Shown here piece by piece: positions 32,651 through 44,742 of a DNA stretch of 58,000 nucleotides. The position numbers and the translations under genes were made by a program. Each line of letters begins with the position of its first letter. Position 1 is the first letter of the stretch. A model generated the notes under the pieces. The model saw only the letters and a list, made by a program, of their open reading frames with translations. It was not told the origin of the DNA and ran no database searches. Origin of the DNA: Cryptomeria japonica (taxonomy: Eukaryota > Streptophyta > Pinopsida > Cupressales > Cupressaceae); contig NC_081414.1 of assembly GCF_030272615.1 (NCBI RefSeq), positions 309,877,164-309,935,163 on the forward strand, written 5' to 3'.

Positions 32651-34860
32651 ACATTAGATGAATTGCTATAGAAGAAGCATCCCAAATGTAGATAGTGCAA
32701 TCCTCTTTTAAGCTCAACTCTGAATTTGCGACACTAAATTTTGACACTTCATCAGTAGATATTCACACATTGTTTTTATGAAAATGATGACCTCTACTTC
32801 CTCAAATGATTTGTTTCTTATATATATCTTTTTCAACATCAAAAAAATCTATTAGGTCAACATAATAGGACCTAATAAATGAAACGTGTGACAAGAGATA
32901 GGTCAGACCTAAAACATAATACAAAATCAATGAGATAGGTTGTGGATCAACCCAAATCATAGTTAGGCTTAACAAGATGATAGCACACCTCCTAAACATG
33001 CTCTAATAAAAAAAAAAAAAGGTTAGGATAAACCACAATCATAAGACTAAGTTGTCATCATGACAAACACTAAACCCAACATCATCTATTATCTAAAAAA
33101 TAATGCATACCACCAAACAAGCTATGTAAACCATATACACCTATCCTCCATTTGTCTGTTGATATAGCTAATCATAGAAGGTTGATGTACAAGTATTATA
33201 TCACCGATTTGATACACACTGTGTAGAATTAATAAGCTATATAGCAATAGTAAGAAATAGATCATTAACCAACACACCAACAGAACTGAAACTCATGTGA
33301 CATCTGCATAATTAAATTTGTCAATGCGAGAGAAGAATGCGAAGAATTCTTCTATATGACCTAAAACTATTCCTCTGTTAAATTGGAATTTGTCAATGTG
33401 AGAGTGCGAATAATTCTTCTGTATGACCTAAAACTATTCCTTTGTTAAATTGGTACCAAAGGATCAAACATACACAACTTTTTTTGTAGCTAATAAAATT
33501 AGCTAAAAACTTGATAGCATGTACAACATCCGTCACCAAACCAAACTCCTTATCCACATAACAAGATGATGCACTACCGTAGAATGCAAAGTAAAATATT
33601 GACCCATAGCCATAGATAAACTCATAGATTCAACACTTAGTCAAATTCTTCAAACTCTCAGTCACGAGACATGGATATGAAAGAATCACAAAAAATCGCA
33701 AACATGTAAAGTCTAACCAAGAGAGTCTTTATTATGACTATAAGATATGCCATTAGAAATTACACATACCATGAGCTTTGGATTGATATGTTGTCCACTG
33801 ATAAACCTTTGGATTGACTTCTGCAACAATGAGCAATCTTACCAAAACATCTTCCAACATATTGTAATCTGGAATACCCATACTACTATGTGAAAACACA
33901 TATTATCAGACGTCAATATTGACATCAATGACAACATACATTTACAACAAACTCTTAATAGGTCAACGAGTCTCCAATATATATTGCAGTATAAGTTTTG
34001 GTACTGTATGGTAAATTTGATGGTTAGATAATATGGAACTAGTTGTGGCCATGCATTCAATGCATATAGAGTTGAACTAGGTATGTTAGGCACAAGCATG
34101 TGAACCAATATGTATGTTGTGAATATTATAGATAGGTGTTGTAGGACCTAGTAAGGCTAAATTATTGAAGTTAAAATGTAAACTATTGAGCTTGCATTAC
34201 ATGAATAAAGAGTGCACACATGATTCTATTTTGTTGATTTATGTGAATTGGTGCTTGTATAGATGTGTATGAAGACAATTTATAGTATTATTCATTCACA
34301 TGAAATGCATCTTGTGAAAAGTATGCATGTAAGGAAATATTGTAATATGATATATGGTAATATTGAGTTAGTGTGTAGGAGATTAAATTATGCATGAATC
34401 ACTTTAATTCTTACTATAAGTTAACTAAGTATGTACATTTTGTGAAATTTTATGCTATGTAATAGAATTGAAAGGAATTGATTAGTGTTCACTTGAACTA
34501 CTCTAGAATCCAAAAGCCCTCTCTCATCCTAGGGCACTAAAGGAGCAATCAATAGAGAAACATTTGGACTGATGCAATAAATTGAATGAGAAATTGACAT
34601 GCATCATCCTAAGGCGCTTGCCTACTATTTTTTAATGCTTAACACACATTTTTAGTGGTTGAAGTAGGATAAAATATTTTCTTGCAACATAATGTCAACA
34701 CATGATTTATTTCTAAATACCATCATTAGATATTAAAGAAAACTAGAGTAGACACATGTCAACTAGATGAATAATATAGCAAAGGTGCACATTGTTTATG
34801 GTCAAATATAGATATAGAGGGAACATATTCTATTTAAGACCCAACCTAGACTTATAGAGT
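32651..34860. other. AT-rich stretch without recognised genes
   Basis: About 2.2 kb with no supported gene. The only structure noted is a tandem duplication at about 33315-33450. Short minus-strand open frames (for example 34108-33839) have no recognisable motif. Confidence 0.5.
33315..33450. repeat. tandem duplication of about 68 bases
   Basis: Two adjacent copies share CTAAAACTATTCCT and GTTAAATTGG, with the ATTCTTCTRTATGACC block before them, differing at a few bases and one small indel. Confidence 0.75.
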
Positions 34861-35178
34861 TGATTCTAAATAGAGCACAATTTTAACACAAAATGCAAGG
34901 AGCTTTATTGATATAGAGATTTCACTTTTAGGTCCTTTCAAAATTTATAGTCTTTAATAAACTACATTCATTATTTAGCCACAGAGCTAAGTACCCCTAT
35001 CCCTTGTACTTAATTTTCATAGATAATTATTTAATATTAGAAAATACCATCTCAAAGACAATCACCTATTGATCTCTATTAATTATTCTTATCATTAAAT
35101 TATCCTAGATCACCCTCAGGAAATATTTATTTTTGGAAGGAAGCAAGATATGCAAAAATGATTCTACACCAATATTTT

Positions 35179-35580
35179 GATGAGGGTGTTGTGTGAATTT
35201 CAATATTTTAACACTTACATGGGGATAAAAACACATTTAAACAAAAAACACCAATATATAATATAACACAAATGTACATGGGGAAACCATTTTGATAGGG
35301 AAAAATCCCACTATAAAGGAACTCAATGCATTAATCAATAAACTATAGTCACAACACACTTGCAAAGAATAAATCACAATAGTATCATCAACCAAAGATG
35401 TAAAATAATTATTATAGCTTAATAATATCTACAAAACTCTACACTTAACCTCTATCTCAAGCACCTAATATATAAGAGATACAAAACTTGAAACCATCAT
35501 ATAGAATTAGAAACCCATGAGCTAAAACCATCCAAAAAGTGGTGCCAAAATTATCCCCTAATAAAGGATGCCTTATGATG
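35179..35580 (-). repeat. LTR-like end of a minus-oriented element
   Basis: On the minus strand a GTGGGATTTTTCCCTATC and GGTTTCCCCATGTACA block, typical of plant LTR U5, is followed by an end ACACCCTCATCA at 35179 and then ATTGGTGTAGAATC, a degenerate primer site. The rest is cut by the copia LTR at 35581. Internal sequence to the left (34860-35178) has no recognisable coding. Confidence 0.4.
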
Positions 35581-36347
35581 TGTTAGAACTATTAGGTGAC
35601 ATAAACCTTGTGAATCCTATTTCATTCACACGTCTCCATGTTCCTTAGAAAGTGTTCCCCACGACATTAGAGGAAAATATTAATTATTTGTATTATATGC
35701 CAAATTGTAATTGCATTTTCAAGAGGTGAACATGTGTTGATGATAGTAATAAGAAAAATAGATAATATTGAATCCTAGGAATTCAATTTTGGAGATTTAA
35801 ACAATCATGCTTTGGGCACCCAAGATTGGAAGGTGGAAGGTCATCAATTGGGAGATCTGAAGTGTCATCAGTGAGTTATGGAGCATCCATGAAGCTAAAT
35901 ATTTTAGTGGCTATAGGTTAAGTGCCCATGTTGGAGTTATTTGAAGGAAATTGATATTTTATTATGTCTCTTAGCTATTCATTATCCTAAGTGTGGGTTT
36001 TTGCAAGTGGTTTTCTACCTTAGTTTTTGGGAAACCATTGTGGTTTTCCGTCCCTTGATTTGTTATAAATTAGAGCCATGGAAGATTAGTTTTGTATGAT
36101 TCATTTGCAAGTATCTAGGTGGTACTATGTTTGGTTAGAGAAGTGAAGTGAAGTGTATTACTGGAAATATCTCTCTTTGAAGATTAATAATATACTTGTG
36201 CTATTTCTTCGGTAGATTTTTTTCCTAAAAGGTGTTATCCATGTAAATATAGTGTCTCATTTGGTTGATGAATTTTATATTGTTGTTGAATGTTGCAATC
36301 ACATAAAGAAGTTAATATTGTAATCTTTCTTTACCTTTTTTTCAACA
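35581..36347 (+). repeat. copia 5' LTR (767 bp)
   Basis: Starts TGTTAGAACT, ends TTCAACA. It aligns from about 35610 with 44370-44742 (shared CCATGTTCCTT, AATTGTAATTGCATTTTCA and GGTGAACATGTGTT blocks). Confidence 0.75.
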
Positions 36348-36362
36348 TTTGATATTAGAGAT
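36348..36362 (+). promoter_or_regulatory. degenerate primer binding site
   Basis: TTTGATATTAGAGAT follows the LTR end and matches the TTGGTATCAGAGC site with three or four transitions. Confidence 0.6.
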
Positions 36363-36475
36363 AATTGTTTTGTTGTAAGGGCGATGCCTTTCTCTTTAAG
36401 TGTTGAAGGTTTCTTGATATAGTGGGAGATTTTATTATGTGGTAATTTACACATTTTAAAAGAGGATTGTAGACC

Positions 36476-37230
36476 GTGGGTTCTAATTCTCACACAAATA
36501 TTGAGAAATTCAATGGAACTAGCTACGAGTTGTGGAAATTGATGATGAAGGATATTTTTGAAGAACGATATCAGTGGTTTCTGATTTCACAAGAAACAAA
36601 TCCATCTACTATGATCAACAAATATTTGAAGAGGTTGATCAATAAGGTACAAGGAACCATTTCATTATGTCTTAAGGATTTTTTTATCTTTAATGTATTC
36701 ATAGAAGATTCCACATACAAGTTGTGGAAGAGGATAGGTGATATCTATCAAACTAAAAGTTTTTACAATAATTTATATCTCAAGAGAAAGTTATATTATT
36801 TAAAAATGAAATATGAGATAATTTAAATGAATTTAATATGACTATAAGTCAAATCATATCAATAGATGTTAAATTTTAATATGAATATAAATGTATAGTT
36901 TTTCTTTGTTATTTGCCCATCTTGAAAAAATCTAATTGTTAGCATTAGCAATGGTGATGTAGAGAAAAGGAGGGACAACATGATTGACATATTTATTTTA
37001 GAAGATATGAGGAGAAATTTTATGAATGTTGGCTTCCAAGGTTCCTTACACGTGTGGTGTATATCCAAAGAGAATGAGCCTAAAGGGGATAGAAAGAGGG
37101 ACAAGTCAAAAGTATTCTGCAAGATATCCAAAAAGAGAAATGTGCTGGAATTGTAGTAAAAGAGGGCATGTGAGGAAGCAATGTAAATTTAAGAAAAATA
37201 ATGTTGATTCCTCTATAAAAAAATCCTCTA
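36476..37230 (+). pseudogene. copia gag with zinc knuckle, decayed
   Basis: The first open stretch (36476-36826) reads EKFNGTSYELWKLMMKDIF, the UBN2-type start of copia gag, with LWKRIGDIYQTKS later. After a gap of frameshifts, a knuckle C-W-N-C-S-K-R-G-H-V-R-K-Q-C (37142-37183) is an intact C-X2-C-X4-H-X4-C. It would coat and package element RNA. The protease follows in the same frame. Confidence 0.75.
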
Positions 37231-37640
37231 ATGATGACTTTGATGCTTTGTTTATTCTTTTTAACACTATTAGTAATGCTGTTTTACTCATTGATTTATG
37301 TTGCTCCTACCACATGACTCCTCACAAGGAGATGTTTTTCTCTTAGAAAACATATTGTGGGGGAGATTTTTTCCTTGGTGACAACTTCACAAAGAGGATT
37401 GTTGGTAAATGAAAGGTTAATTTGTGTTTCAATGATGGGAGGATAAAAACTCTTGATAATGTTTTGCATATTCTAGGTCTTGCAAGAAATCTACTTTTTG
37501 TATCCAAGTTGAATAATTTGGAATACATGTGACATTTGACAAGTCTAGTTGTAGGTTGATAAGGGATGGTTTGGTGATAGCTAAAGGATCTTGGATAGGA
37601 ATATTGTTTAGGATAAATGCCTCTATTTTTTATAACTTTG
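37231..37640 (+). pseudogene. copia aspartic protease, decayed
   Basis: Reading LLIDLCCSYHMTPHKEMFFS: the usual catalytic Asp-Ser-Gly is Asp-Leu-Cys, so it is inactive. The later GRIKTLDNVLHI and LARNLLFVSKLNNL segments are the standard C-terminal half. A stop follows the FFS. Confidence 0.7.
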
Positions 37641-38340
37641 CCAATGTATTTAAATGAAAATGCATGCATATTGTGGCATCATAGATTGGATCACATTAGT
37701 GAAAAAGGTTTAAAGACCATTCTTAATAAATAGTTGGTTGATGATATTTCTAATGATTTTATTGGTAAAAAACTATTTCTATGAACATTGTGTATTCGGT
37801 TAACAAATATATTTCCTAAAAAAGTTTATAAGGAAAAGAGACTATTATAAATTATTCATGCAAATGTATATGGTGTAATTGATGTTGACTCTTTGGGTAA
37901 ATATTAGTATTAAGTTTTCATCATTAATGATTTCTCAAGATACACTTGGATTTATCTTATGCATTATAAACTTGTAGTTTTCACTAAGTTTAAGATATTC
38001 AAGGCCTTAGTTGAGAATAAATCTTATTATAAGGTAAAATTGTTGAGATTTGACAATGGGGTTGAATATTTTTTTAGGGAATTTGAAGGGTTTTGTAAGT
38101 TTGCATGCATTGTTTGTAAAAATACTACTCCTTATACTCCCCCCCAAAATGGGGTGGCATAAAGAATGAACTAAACCATAATGGAAAGAGCTAGGATCAT
38201 GTTAGTGGTGCTAAGCTTGATATTTTTTTTTTGGTAGAAGCTATTAGTATTTTATTTAATGAACAGATATCCATGTTCAACTCTTATTAACAAAAGTCAT
38301 TCCTTTGGGTTTGCATCTAAGGGTATTTGGTTATGAGAAT
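37641..38340 (+). pseudogene. copia integrase, decayed
   Basis: GAG-pre-integrase block LWHHRLDHISEKGLKTI (about 37670-37725), then the integrase core: INDFSRYTWIYLM (37920-37960), KLLRFDNGVEYF (38038-38075) with the second acidic position, and YTPPQNGVA followed by RMN and TIMERARIML (38133-38200), where the catalytic Glu codon reads TAA. Stops are numerous. Confidence 0.75.
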
Positions 38341-39016
38341 TTTTTCCATGTACCTTAGGAGAAGTGATGTAAACTAGATACAAAAGCTCATAAAGGCATC
38401 TTCGTGGGATACAATGATAATGTAAAAGGATATAAGGTTGGAATCCTCTAACTGATAAACTGACATATTCTAGAGATGTGACATTTAGGGAGTTTAGAGC
38501 TTACTCAAGTGAAGAACAACCTAAGGAGAAGACAAAGGTAATGCATTACAAGAAAAAGATTGATAATCAAGAAGATGCAGATTTCGAAGAATAATTAGAT
38601 ATATTTGAGGATGGAGAAGAAGAGGATTCAAAGAGTTCAAATGATGTGCATGATGAGAACACAAAGGAAGATGAATAGGCAAAGCCCATTAATCTTACCT
38701 TGAGGAGGTCCACAAGCAAATGTAATCTAGTTGATATGTATAGACAACCAAACTTTTGTTGTGTATTGACAATGAAACTAGATCTTTCAAGGAGTTTCTT
38801 TCTTTGAAGGAAAGTGAGTCTTGAATATAGGCCATGTAAGAGGAGATGATGGCCTTGTGCAATTATGACACCGAGGATATTGTTAATTTCCCAAAGGAAG
38901 GAACCCATTAGATGGAAGTGGGAATCTAAAATGAAATTTAGAGCAGACAATCAATTGGAGTGGTATAAGGATATACTAGTGACTAAGGGCTAATCCTAGA
39001 GAGAGGGAGTTGATTT
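38341..39016 (+). pseudogene. copia integrase tail, linker and start of RT
   Basis: KLDTKAHKGIFVGY (38370-38415) is the copia integrase C-terminal GKAPL-like region. An acidic linker follows, then EEMMALCNYDTE-type wording (38840-38870), and WKWESKMKFRADNQLEWYK near 38910-38960 marks the RT start. The reading ends REGVDF at 39016 and resumes at about 42985 on the far side of the chromovirus. Confidence 0.6.
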
Positions 39017-39160
39017 TAGTGAGGAAAACCAAGACAATCAACCTTTTCCTTAGTCATGACGAATCTTTAATAGTTCTTCCTTTCAATTTAATTAGGTATT
39101 CTTCATATTTCTTATTCTTTGTGCTTCTACCCACAAGAATATCCAATATGCTTTCTATCT
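39017..39160 (-). pseudogene. chromodomain-like C-terminus
   Basis: Reading KYEEYLIKLKGRTIKDSSWL matches the core of a retroelement chromodomain, which steers integration to heterochromatin. It follows the integrase tail. Confidence 0.6.
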
Positions 39161-39205
39161 CCTCCTTATATGAAGTAGGTGTTGGAATATTTCATTATGG
39201 TTCTA

Positions 39206-40215
39206 CTATTTCATCTTCAATACTTCATAATACTCTATCAAATTTGAAATATTAAACATAGGTGAAATATTAAGTCCACTTGGAATCTCTACCTCATAAT
39301 TATTTTTTGAATCATGCTTCTTCAAGATTTTGCATGACCCAAATTTCTTTATTTTAAACTTTTTATATGTTCCCATTAGAAATATCTCTTTTCTTAAATG
39401 AACCATGACTTATCTCTAATTTGGAATTGCTTATTTTTCTTTTTTTGATCTGCCTTAGCCTTGTATTGAATATTCATCTTGTTAATATAATTTCTGGCTT
39501 CTTCATGCAAATTATTCAGGTTCTCTACAAAGTCTTCATCTTTGGCACTACTATTTTCTCCTTTGTCGATCTTCCTTAACTCTAAAGAATTTTTAGGAAG
39601 ACTTCCATATACAATTTGGAATAGTGATATATCAATTCTCCTATTGATAAAATTATTTTATGGAAACTCTTCTTGTGATAAAATCAAATCCCATCCCTTG
39701 GTTTTATCTCCTACTAAGAATCTCAATAGGTTGCCCAAACTCCTATCCACCACTATGGTCAGCCTATCGGTCCATGGATGATGCGTTGAACTAAACTTTA
39801 TATATGTTTTCAAAATTTTCCACAATGTCCTCCAAAAGTATTCAACAAACTTGGTGTCTCAATTTGAAACTATACTCTTTGGTAGACCATGTAATCCGAC
39901 CACCTCTTTGAAGAATAACTCTGCGACATGAACAAAATCATTAGTCTTCTTACAAGGAATAAAATGTGCCATCTTCAAGAATCTATCCACCACCACAAAA
40001 ATGAAAACATGTCCTCTCTAAGTCCTTGGTAAACCAAGAACAAAATTCATACTAATATCCCCCAATGGACTCTCTAGTATAGGTAATGGTTGATATAGCT
40101 ATGTATTCTACTTGGTTCATTTTGGAATTTAACACACTCTACAACTTTGCACAAACTTCTTAACATCTTGTTGAAATTGTGGCCTATAAAAATGCTCACT
40201 TACATAGGTACATTA
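39206..40215 (-). pseudogene. chromovirus integrase, decayed
   Basis: The zinc-binding part near 40215-40150 reads YRPQFQQDVKKFVQSC. The core has MNFVLGLPRT (first catalytic Asp reads Asn), [20 protein letters not shown], a [18 protein letters not shown] block (second catalytic Asp also Asn), and FWRTLWKILK. The C-terminal part at 39406-39206 reads MVHLRKEIFLMGTYKKFKIK through NISPMFNISNLIEYYE. Both catalytic Asp-to-Asn changes are G-to-A on the coding strand. Confidence 0.75.
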
Positions 40216-40429
40216 TCACATACAATATCCTAAAACTCATCCAACAAATTTGCAACTTCCATAGGTATATCTTCTACTTCTTCTTTATTAGCTTTAGGAA
40301 GTAAAGAAGAACACAAATGCTCATGCTTCTTTCCATCTAGAAAATTTTTATTCCATCAACTGAACATATTATTGCATTATTGCATACCTTTTCATCTATC
40401 TCCTTCAATGGTTTTTCCTCTTGTGTCAA

Positions 40430-40860
40430 ACTCCATCCTTTTTCAAAGAATAGATATTTGCACACCCATCATGTATTGCATTATGATCATATTTCCATGT
40501 TCTCCCTAACAACATATGTTAAACATTCATAGGCATAATATCACATAACACCTCATGATGATAGTTTCAAATATTGAACTTTACCAGACATTGTTCATTG
40601 ACCAAAGCCTTATTGTCCTTCTACAACCAAGAAATCTGATAGAGATTTAGGTACCTTCTTCTTCCTAACTTCAATTTACTAATGATTTCTTCTAAAACAA
40701 GGTTATTAGTACTACCACCATCTATAATAACATTACAATATTTACCACTACACTTACATCTTGTGTGAAATAGATTCTTCCATTGGGTTGGTTCTTTCTC
40801 GTCATTCAACAAGACTCTTCTAGTAACAATAACCTCTCCTCTCTTTGCATTTTCTTAATG
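40430..40860 (-). pseudogene. chromovirus aspartic protease, decayed
   Basis: Reading LFHTRCKCSGKYCNVIIDGG with STNNLVLEEIISKLKL keeps the Asp of the catalytic loop (Asp-Gly-Gly). The continuation has EVLCDIMPMNV and GRTWKYDHNAIHDG. Below 40430 a short spacer has EDIPMEVANLLDEF and then jumps to integrase at about 40215, so RT/RNase H are deleted. Confidence 0.75.
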
Positions 40861-40869
40861 CAACAATTT

Positions 40870-41944
40870 AGCATCTTTATCTACATGGGAAACTCATGCA
40901 TTACCGCCAAGTCTTCTATTTGTCCTTCCTTGATGTAGGGGAAACTCATAGGCTCTATGTCCTTCTCTGCATTGGAAACATGTTTCATGAAACCCTCCTC
41001 TTCTTGATCCTCTCCTTCTTTCTGTTCCTCTTTGATCTTCATTATTTTGATCACAACGATAGCAGGAATTATTTCGCTTTTAATTTTGGTTCCTACTAGA
41101 TTCTTCATTCTTCTTTTGGTCTTCATTTCGATTTTCATAAGATCATCCACCAATTTTTCCACCATGATTTCTTCCATTTTTCTTGCTCTCAAATATTTTG
41201 TTTTGCTTCTCTTCTATCTTCAAAGAAAATTGATATTCATCTTCAATGGTTGACATTATTGCCAAACTCAACTCTTCTTCAATACTTGGCTTTAGCCCAT
41301 TTATATAATGAACAAATTTCTCTTTGTTTGCCTTAGAATGACCTATTCTATTTAGGACTTGAGAGAACTAATCTATATAGTATTTGACATAGTTTCTTGC
41401 TTTCTTCAAATCTTGCATGTTTTTCAACAAATCAAACTCATAGGCAACAAGAATGAATTGTCCCTTTGATTTTTCCACCATATGATTCCATGTTATTTTC
41501 TCCTTTCCTCTTCAATTTTTGTCTTGAACTTCTTTCCACTAAATAATTGCATAAACCTTTAGTTTGGTCTTTCAAAACCTGACCCTTTTAAGGTCACCCA
41601 TTTCTTCATACTCAAAATATTTTTTAATATAATTGATCCAATCAATCAACTCTTCTAGATTAAGTTTTCCCAAAAATGTGGAAACTTCAATCTTTTGGCC
41701 TTTTTCTAATCTTGGAAATGGCCCTAAAAAACCTAGCCTCATCAAGATCTTTGGCTACTTCTTGTTCTTCTTTGAACTAGTCTTCTTCTTCTTCTTCAAA
41801 TTCATCCTCACTTTCATCTCTTGCCCTAATATTAACTCCTGTACGTAGCTCCTCTTGTAGTGCTTGAAATTTTCTTTGGAGGGCTCTGAAATCCACTTCT
41901 ATCACACCAACATTTCTTCCACCACATTTCCTTTGCGGAGGCAT
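40870..41944 (-). pseudogene. chromovirus gag, decayed
   Basis: ATG at 41944 (MPPQRKCGGRNVGV). A coiled, acidic N-terminus follows (FRALQRKFQALQEELRTG, then ESEDEFEEEEED), then a decayed capsid region. A knuckle near 40985-40940 reads C-F-Q-C-R-E-G-H-R-A-Y-E-F with the last Cys lost. Numerous stops. Confidence 0.65.
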
Positions 41945-42247
41945 TTTCTAAATTTTCTAACAAACCCACAACCATGGTCCTGGTGCAAACTACCTCATAT
42001 TTGGAAATCTATCTATGCAATTAGGAACTTCTACTCTGATACTACTTGATGAAGGGTACTTCATCTCTTTTGCTAATATTAACTTCTCTACGTAGATCCT
42101 CTTGTAGTGCTTGAACTTGTCTCTAGAGGGCATTTTTCTCACTTTTCTCACAAACCCACAACCATAGTCGTGGTGCAAATTGCCTCATGTTTGGCAATCT
42201 ATCTACACAATCAACAACTTCTACTTTGATACCACTTGATGAAGGGT
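41812..42247 (-). repeat. tandem duplication of LTR end, primer site and gag start
   Basis: Two neighbouring copies (about 41812-42056 and 42057-42247) share ACCCACAACCAT, TTGATGAAGGGTA and the primer-site region. The element therefore has two primer-site-like sequences: TGGTATCAAAGTAG next to the LTR (42218-42236) and TAGTATCAGAGTAG about 190 bases further in (42031-42046). Confidence 0.75.
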
Positions 42248-42981
42248 AATCCCCTCATAGATCCAAACACACACAACAATAGAGAAACAAATAGAAAAAT
42301 GCAAGAAAGGAAACCCTTGCTTTCTATCATCTCATTGAAATGAAATTACAATATTCTAAAAATAAAATGCTACAACCACATGGGATTTCTCATAACAATA
42401 ATCTGCAAGCTAAAGCCACAATATGCAATACTGGAACTATCTTCTATCATCCCCATTCATCTACTTTATTTAGAATGTATAACTATCATAGAATGTTTTG
42501 GAAAGTGGAATCCCCTATTTTTAGGCACCAAAACTCTAACCAATCAACTTTCGACTTAAGAAACTATTTTATTAAATTTTTGGTATATGAATCTTTAGGG
42601 GCCATAACTTTCAAGTTGATTGTCGGATCTTCAATCATCATATATTTTAGGAAGGATTGTGGGGAGACCCACAACGACAAAGCATAGTCCCGTCAATTTT
42701 CTAGCCCATCTACAACTTCTAACGCCCTCGAAAATGCATTTGAAGTTTTATTGGAGAAATTACTTCCAAAAATTGAACATCTCTTGAATGACATAAGATA
42801 TTAGGATAATTATTTCACCATTGTCTTCATTTCCATATTTAGGAGGTTAGTGTAAGATTTCGTGCAAAACTAACAACTTTTATTAAAAATAGTAACCCTT
42901 CCATTATCAACCCTTATTGACAAACTAAACAATATTTAGGTGATCCAAGATTTCTCTTGGACCTTGGATGCTCCTGCATCA
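42237..42981 (-). repeat. chromovirus 5' LTR (745 bp)
   Basis: On the minus strand it starts TGATGCAGGAGCATCC at 42981 and ends CTTCATCA at 42237, followed by the primer site. Its first base adjoins the resumed copia RT. Confidence 0.75.
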
Positions 42982-43480
42982 TAAATTTTCTCTCCTATTG
43001 TTAAATTGACTTCTATTAGATTCCTATTATTGATATTCTTGTATTTTTGAGATAGAGAAAATGGATGTTAAAACTACTTTCTTGCATAGGGATATTGAAG
43101 AGGATATTTATATGTGACAACTTGATGGTTTTGTTGTTAGTTTGCAGGTTAAAAATATTTGTGCATGGTTTGCAATAGTCACCCACAACTTGGTGCCATA
43201 ATTTTGATGCTTTTATATTGAAGTTAGGTTATATGAAGAGTGAGGAATATCATTGTGTTTATATTAAGGTTATTGATGATTAGATACTAATCATTATCTT
43301 ATATATTGATGATGTTTTATTTATTGGTAACAACAAGATGATGATTAGAGAACTCAAGGCTCAACTTTCTAGCACATTTGATATGATGGACTTGGAGGAA
43401 GCAAAATAAATTGTTGGGATGGAGATCAATAGATGTTGGATTCACAAATATTTATGGTTAAGCTAGAGTAATTATGTTGA
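42982..43480 (+). pseudogene. copia reverse transcriptase, second part
   Basis: Continuation of the RT interrupted at 39016: FSPIVKLTSIRFLLL, then EKMDVKTTFLHRDIEEDIYM (43058-43118), then an IDDVL-type block near 43300. Multiple stops and frameshifts are present. Confidence 0.7.
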
Positions 43481-44330
43481 TGCTAGTGTGTAGAGGTTTA
43501 ATATGCATAAGTGTAATCTAATTACTCTTTCATTTTCAATTGGTACTATGTTGAGTTTGGACTTGTGTTCACGTTTTGATGATTATTTTGAGGATATGTC
43601 TAATTTTCCTTATGGTAGTGTTGTTGGGAGTTTGATGTATGCAATGGTTTACAATAGAATAGATATCGCCCAAGCAATGAGAGTTCTAATGAGGTTTATG
43701 TCTAATCCTGGTAGAGAGAATTGAAATATTGTTAAGATGGTGTTTATATATTTGCAAGGTACTTCTAATTACTATTTGGTAAATCATGGTACTGATTATG
43801 TGGTTAATTCATTGGGTATACAAGGATTTGCTGGTGCAGATTGGGTAGGCGACATGGATAGTCAAAGGCCCACTAGTGGCTATGAATTTACTTTGTTTGG
43901 ATTAGTAGTGAGTTGGATGAGTAAGAGGTAGCCAACAGTTTCTTTTTTCACCATTGAAGCAGAGTATATGGCTGATACAAATTCCTCCAAGGAGGTAGTA
44001 TGGTTACAAAGACTTGGTAATGCCATTGGCTTTGATTGCAAGACTGTGAAGATCAGATGCGATAGTCAAAGTGCTATCTATTTGTTCAAGAATTTCATGT
44101 GTTATTCTCATACTAAGAATGTTAATATTTAGTATCACTTTGTGCTTGAAATGGTTGAGAATGGTAATGTATTGGTATCAAAGGTTGCCATTTTAAATTA
44201 TGTTATAGATTTTCTTACAAAGCCAATGGCCATAAAAAGTTCACTTGGTATAGGAAGGCCATGGGCGTTGATCACTGTACTTAATTTTATTATTTTATGT
44301 ATCTCTTGGATTTAATTTCAATGTATAATT
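43481..44330 (+). pseudogene. copia RNase H and pol C-terminus
   Basis: Open pieces at 43503-43931: GSLMYAMVYNRIDIAQAM, then FAGADWVGDMDSQRPTSGYE and VVSWMSKR. After a stop come IEAEYMADTNSSKEVVWLQR (43955-44020), CDSQSAIYLFKN and DFLTKPMAIK. This is the canonical copia RNase H order. A purine tract AAGTGGGAGAATT precedes the 3' LTR at about 44331-44343. Confidence 0.8.
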
Positions 44331-44343
44331 TCAAGTGGGAGAA

Positions 44344-44742
44344 TTTTAGGTTTAGGTGTAATTAACATTCAAAATCATATGTCCTTCATGTGTCTCCATG
44401 TTCCTTGGAAATTGTTCCTTAGGACTTCAAAGGAAAATATTAGTTATATATTTTATTCCAAATTGTAATTGCATTTTCATGAGGTGAACATGTGTTAGTG
44501 ATGGATGAGAAAAAATGGATAATATTCCCTCCTAGGTGTCCACTTTTGGAGATGTGAATAGTGATGCTTTGGGTGCCCAAGAATGAAAGCATATGAGATT
44601 CAAAGAGTCATTAGAGAGTTACAAAGCATATGAGAAGCTAAAGATTTGAGTGGCTATGAGTTAGGCACCCATGTTAGAGCCATTTGAAGGAAATTAATAT
44701 TAATTACACCTATTGGCTTTCCATTATCCCAGGCATGAGTTT
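44344..44742 (+). repeat. copia 3' LTR, truncated
   Basis: Aligns with the first half of 35581-36347 and diverges after GCATGAGTTTTTACAA at about 44742. The remainder was not found downstream. Confidence 0.7.

Larger units (their letters stand above)
39017..42981 (-). mobile_element. chromovirus (Ty3/gypsy) nested in copia RT; 3' LTR and RT lost
   Basis: Minus-strand element: 5' LTR 42237-42981, primer site, gag, protease, integrase, chromodomain-like end. The copia RT reading stops at 39016 and restarts right after 42981 (FSPIVKLTSIRF), so this is an insertion. The 3' LTR is absent: the chromodomain region abuts copia sequence, so a deletion took the 3' LTR and perhaps a few target bases. 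The RT and RNase H domains between protease and integrase are also missing. Confidence 0.75.
35581..44742 (+). mobile_element. Ty1/copia element, decayed, RT split by a chromovirus
   Basis: Order on the plus strand: 5' LTR (35581-36347), primer site, gag, zinc knuckle, protease, integrase, RT front, [chromovirus insert 39017-42981], RT rest, RNase H, purine tract, partial 3' LTR (44344-44742). All domains of an autonomous copia element can be traced, but every one has stops. LTR partners are visibly diverged. The target duplication could not be tested because the 3' LTR is truncated. Confidence 0.8.
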
